Notes under the pieces: model-generated
What the model saw: only the letters and a program-made list of their open reading frames with translations
Databases searched by the model: none
What the model was told of the DNA's origin: nothing
Assembly: GCF_014652715.1 (NCBI RefSeq)
Contig: NZ_BMZI01000002.1
Location: 336,502 to 373,056 of the forward strand
Length of the DNA stretch: 36,555 nucleotides
Reading direction: 5' to 3'
Source of the DNA: Salinicola rhizosphaerae
GTDB lineage: Bacteria > Pseudomonadota > Gammaproteobacteria > Pseudomonadales > Halomonadaceae
Translations under genes and position numbers: made by a program
Part shown: positions 34,143 to 36,555 of the stretch, in pieces
How the letters are laid out: each line of letters begins with the position of its first letter
Numbering within the stretch: position 1 is the stretch's first letter

Positions 34143-35291
34143 ATGAAAAGTCAGCAGATTCTCGAAAAACTCATCGGCTTCGCTACCGTCAGCCGCGACT
34201 CCAATCTCGCGTTGATCGAGTTCATCCGCGATTACCTCACCGAGTGTGGCGTCGAGTGCGAGCTGATCCACAACGACGAACGCTCGAAGGCCAATCTGTG
34301 GGCGACGATCGGTCCGACCGACCGCGGCGGCGTGGTGCTTTCCGGTCACACGGATGTCGTGCCGGTGGATGGCCAGCCGTGGACGCTGCCGCCATTCGAG
34401 ATGACCGAACGCGACGGCAAGCTGTATGGGCGCGGCACGGCGGACATGAAGGGCTATATCGCCTGCGTGCTGGCGGCTGTGCCGAGTTTTGTCTCCGCCG
34501 ATCTGAAGACGCCGATTCATCTGGCGTTCTCCTATGACGAGGAGGTGGGTTGTCTCGGCGTGCGTTCGATCCTGTCGATGCTGGAAGACAAGCCGCATCA
34601 GCCGACCGCCTGCATCATCGGTGAGCCGACCGAACTCAAGCCGGTGCTGGGCCACAAGGGCAAGCTCGGCGTGCGCTGTCACGTCAAGGGTGCTCCCTGC
34701 CATTCGGCCTATGCGCCGGAGGGCGTCAACGCGATCGAGAATGCCGCAAAGCTGATCACCAAGCTGACCCAGATCGGTGAGCGTCTGGCCGAGTCTTCCC
34801 GTCGCGACGAGCGCTTCTATCCGCCCTTCTCGACGGTGCAGACCGGCGTGATCGAGGGCGGCCAAGCGCTCAACATCGTGCCCGCGGACTGCCGCTTCAA
34901 CTGGGAAGTGCGCTCACTGCCCGGCTTCGATGCCGGTGAGGTCGAGCGCGAAATGCGTGACTACGCCGAGAGTGAGCTGATTCCGAAGATGCGCGCGGTG
35001 GTGCCTGATACCGACATCGTCTTCGAGCCGCTGCAGTCTTATCCGGGACTGACCACGGAAGCCTCGAGCGAGGTTGCCGCGCTGATCGCCACGCTCGCCG
35101 GACGCAACGACTTCGGCACGGTCGCCTACGGCACCGAGGGCGGGCTGTTTCACGAGGCGGGCATTCCCACCGTGGTCTGTGGCCCGGGCTGCATGGATCA
35201 AGGTCACAAGCCCGACGAATTCATCGCCATCGAACAGCTCGAGCGATGCGACGCGATGATGCAGCGGCTAGTGGAGCATCTTGGCGCATGA
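34143..35291 (+). CDS. argE: Acetylornithine deacetylase
   Basis: M20-family zinc amidohydrolase that frees ornithine from N-acetylornithine in arginine synthesis. 382 residues from the ATG at 34143 (MKSQQILEKLIGFATVSRDSN, typical opening). Metal-site motifs are intact: SGHTDVVPVDG, GRGTADMKGY, DEEVGCLG with the general-base Glu, GEPTELKPVLGHKGK, and the C-terminal GHKPDEF His. The 5' frame to 34038 lacks family sequence. The stop overlaps an ATGA, and the DUF1615 gene starts 11 bp later. Confidence 0.95.
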   Translation: MKSQQILEKLIGFATVSRDSNLALIEFIRDYLTECGVECELIHNDERSKANLWATIGPTDRGGVVLSGHTDVVPVDGQPWTLPPFEMTERDGKLYGRGTADMKGYIACVLAAVPSFVSADLKTPIHLAFSYDEEVGCLGVRSILSMLEDKPHQPTACIIGEPTELKPVLGHKGKLGVRCHVKGAPCHSAYAPEGVNAIENAAKLITKLTQIGERLAESSRRDERFYPPFSTVQTGVIEGGQALNIVPADCRFNWEVRSLPGFDAGEVEREMRDYAESELIPKMRAVVPDTDIVFEPLQSYPGLTTEASSEVAALIATLAGRNDFGTVAYGTEGGLFHEAGIPTVVCGPGCMDQGHKPDEFIAIEQLERCDAMMQRLVEHLGA

Positions 35292-35302
35292 GGAGATCGA
35301 CG

Positions 35303-36400
35303 ATGCTTGCCGGACTACGCCGGGCTCTCGCGCTCAGTTTGGCGCTCGGTTCTGTCATATTGGCCGGCTGCAGCACCCAAGCACCGCAGCCCGGCTTCGA
35401 GCAGCGCCCGGCGACGGTCCAGGATGAACTGGTCTCGTTGATACCGGCGAGTACCCGTGACCGAGAGGGCTGGGCCACCGATATTACTGCCGCCTTTGCA
35501 GCGCAAGATCTGCCGGCCACCAGGGATAATCTCTGCGCCACGCTGGCGGTGATCGAACAGGAGTCCACCTATGATGCCGACCCGAGCGTGCCCAATCTCT
35601 CGACCATTGCGCGTGACGAGATCGAGCGCCGCGCCAGCGCCTTACACATCCCCGGGTTTCTCGTCGACGCGGGCCTGAATCTGGAATCACCGACCGGCGA
35701 GACCTACAACGAGCGCCTCGATCACATCACCACCGAGCGGCAAATGAGCGAGATCTTCGAGGATTTCATCGGCATGGCGCCCCTGGGCCGCCAGCTCTTC
35801 GGCAGTCTCAACCCGGTACATACCGGCGGGCCGATGCAGGTGAGCGTCGATTTCGCCGAAGCGCACGCCGACCATTATCCCTATCCGATCGACGGCTCGA
35901 TCCGCCACGAGGTATTCACCCGACGCGGTGGACTCTATTTCGGCATCGCCCATCTGCTCGGCTATCCCGTCCATTACGATGACATGATCTATCGCTTCGC
36001 CGACTTCAACGCCGGCTGGTACGCCAGCCGCAATGCCGCGTTCCAGGCCGCCGTCACGCAGCTTTCCGGCATTCCGCTGGCGCTCGATGGCGATCTGATC
36101 ATTCCTGGCTCGCGCAAGGCGGGACAGACCGAGCTGGCCGTGCGCACGCTGAAGCGCCAGCTCGAGATGGATGATGGCGAAATTCGCGATGCGCTCGAGA
36201 AGGAGAATTCACTCGAATTCGAGCAGACCGAACTCTACGAAAAGGTCCATGCGCTGGCGGCACGGCAGGAAGGCCAGCCCATCCCCTACGCTCACCTGCC
36301 GGGTATCAAGCTCGAGAGCCCCAAGATCACCCGCAACCTGACCACCGCCTGGTTTGCCAAGCGGGTCGACGAGCGCTGGCAGCAGTGCATGCAGCGTTGA
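35303..36400 (+). CDS. DUF1615 (YaiW-like) outer-membrane lipoprotein
   Basis: 365-residue lipoprotein: signal peptide with lipobox LAGC (Cys23). The mature part matches DUF1615, with NLCATLAVIEQESTYDADPSVPNL, NPVHTGGPMQVSVDFAEAH and YRFADFNAGWYASRNAAFQAAVTQLSG. E. coli YaiW is a surface lipoprotein co-transcribed with sbmA and affects peptide-antibiotic uptake; here the neighbour is argE, so that role may not apply. The EQES and QVSVDF segments recall lysozyme-like folds, without proof. AGGAG sits 7 nt before ATG 35303, preferred over 35246 and 35288. Confidence 0.9.
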   Translation: MLAGLRRALALSLALGSVILAGCSTQAPQPGFEQRPATVQDELVSLIPASTRDREGWATDITAAFAAQDLPATRDNLCATLAVIEQESTYDADPSVPNLSTIARDEIERRASALHIPGFLVDAGLNLESPTGETYNERLDHITTERQMSEIFEDFIGMAPLGRQLFGSLNPVHTGGPMQVSVDFAEAHADHYPYPIDGSIRHEVFTRRGGLYFGIAHLLGYPVHYDDMIYRFADFNAGWYASRNAAFQAAVTQLSGIPLALDGDLIIPGSRKAGQTELAVRTLKRQLEMDDGEIRDALEKENSLEFEQTELYEKVHALAARQEGQPIPYAHLPGIKLESPKITRNLTTAWFAKRVDERWQQCMQR

Positions 36401-36526
36401 TTACCGGGATTCCAAGCTGGAAGCGACGGAATTTCCACGGCTGTCGGAAAGAAGCCACCTGATAGCGCCTTTCAGGCTCAACCCGAACGACCTCCGGCGA
36501 GCCGGGTCTAGCGACATGGGTTCGGC

Positions 36527-36555
36527 GAACCAGACATCTGAATGATGTCTGGTTC
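36527..36555 (+). terminator. Terminator at the end of the window
   Basis: Perfect 12-bp stem GAACCAGACATC / GATGTCTGGTTC with a TGAAT loop. The window stops at the last base of the stem, so a T tract cannot be seen. It would end the argE-DUF1615 transcript 126 bp past the last stop. Confidence 0.72.

Overview
The window looks like the chromosome of a high-GC gammaproteobacterium, most probably a member of the Halomonadaceae (Halomonas, Salinicola, Kushneria or a relative). This is inference from the gene set: PhoB/PhoR, HexR, the imuA-imuB-dnaE2 cassette, CysZ, an NSS sodium-coupled transporter, HdeD and YaiW-like genes, with strong G/C third-position bias. No 16S or other phylogenetic marker is present. 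The window opens inside phoB and ends exactly at the end of a perfect hairpin. I saw no tRNA, rRNA, CRISPR array, phage or intact insertion sequence.

Layout. 1-2 kb: phoB (5' truncated) and phoR. 2-5 kb: a Cache-domain chemoreceptor with a CheR-docking tail, then an M23 peptidase. 4.8-8.5 kb, minus strand: a DUF2218/siderophore-interacting flavoprotein, superoxide dismutase, cysZ and phoU, which is separated from phoBR here. 8.6-11.6 kb: uvrD and a zapG/yhcB-like gene with an unusually long acidic/Ala-Thr-rich tail. 11.8-17.3 kb: the SOS mutagenesis operon imuA-imuB-dnaE2, with a textbook LexA box at 17407-17422 over its predicted -10. 17.5-20.5 kb: a small unknown ORF, hexR, a 62-residue protein and an NSS transporter.

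20.7-22.8 kb is the accessory patch. It holds a brnT-brnA toxin-antitoxin pair with a palindromic operator, a decayed copy of the 3' end of a nucleotidyltransferase gene, an AT-rich gene for a small membrane HELGH protein, and the intact nucleotidyltransferase gene. 22.8-27.5 kb returns to core genes: DUF72, pdxY, mltA, hdeD and an SDR oxidoreductase. 27.5-31.3 kb is a zinc operon: substrate-binding protein, ATPase, permease and a COG0523 GTPase, preceded by a clear Zur-type site. 31.3-36.5 kb: glmS and a DeoR-family regulator on the minus strand, divergent from argE and a DUF1615 lipoprotein.

The most unusual signal is a 20-nt sequence, exact in three places: twice inside imuB and once, inverted, inside dnaE2. 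Each copy sits in a 30-bp tandem array that preserves the reading frame and encodes different peptides in the two genes. It looks like a small frame-tolerant repeat inside two subunits of one mutasome. Two further items merit attention: the nucleotidyltransferase 3'-end duplication flanking the AT-rich protease-like gene, and a toxin gene whose operator and predicted start site leave almost no 5' leader.
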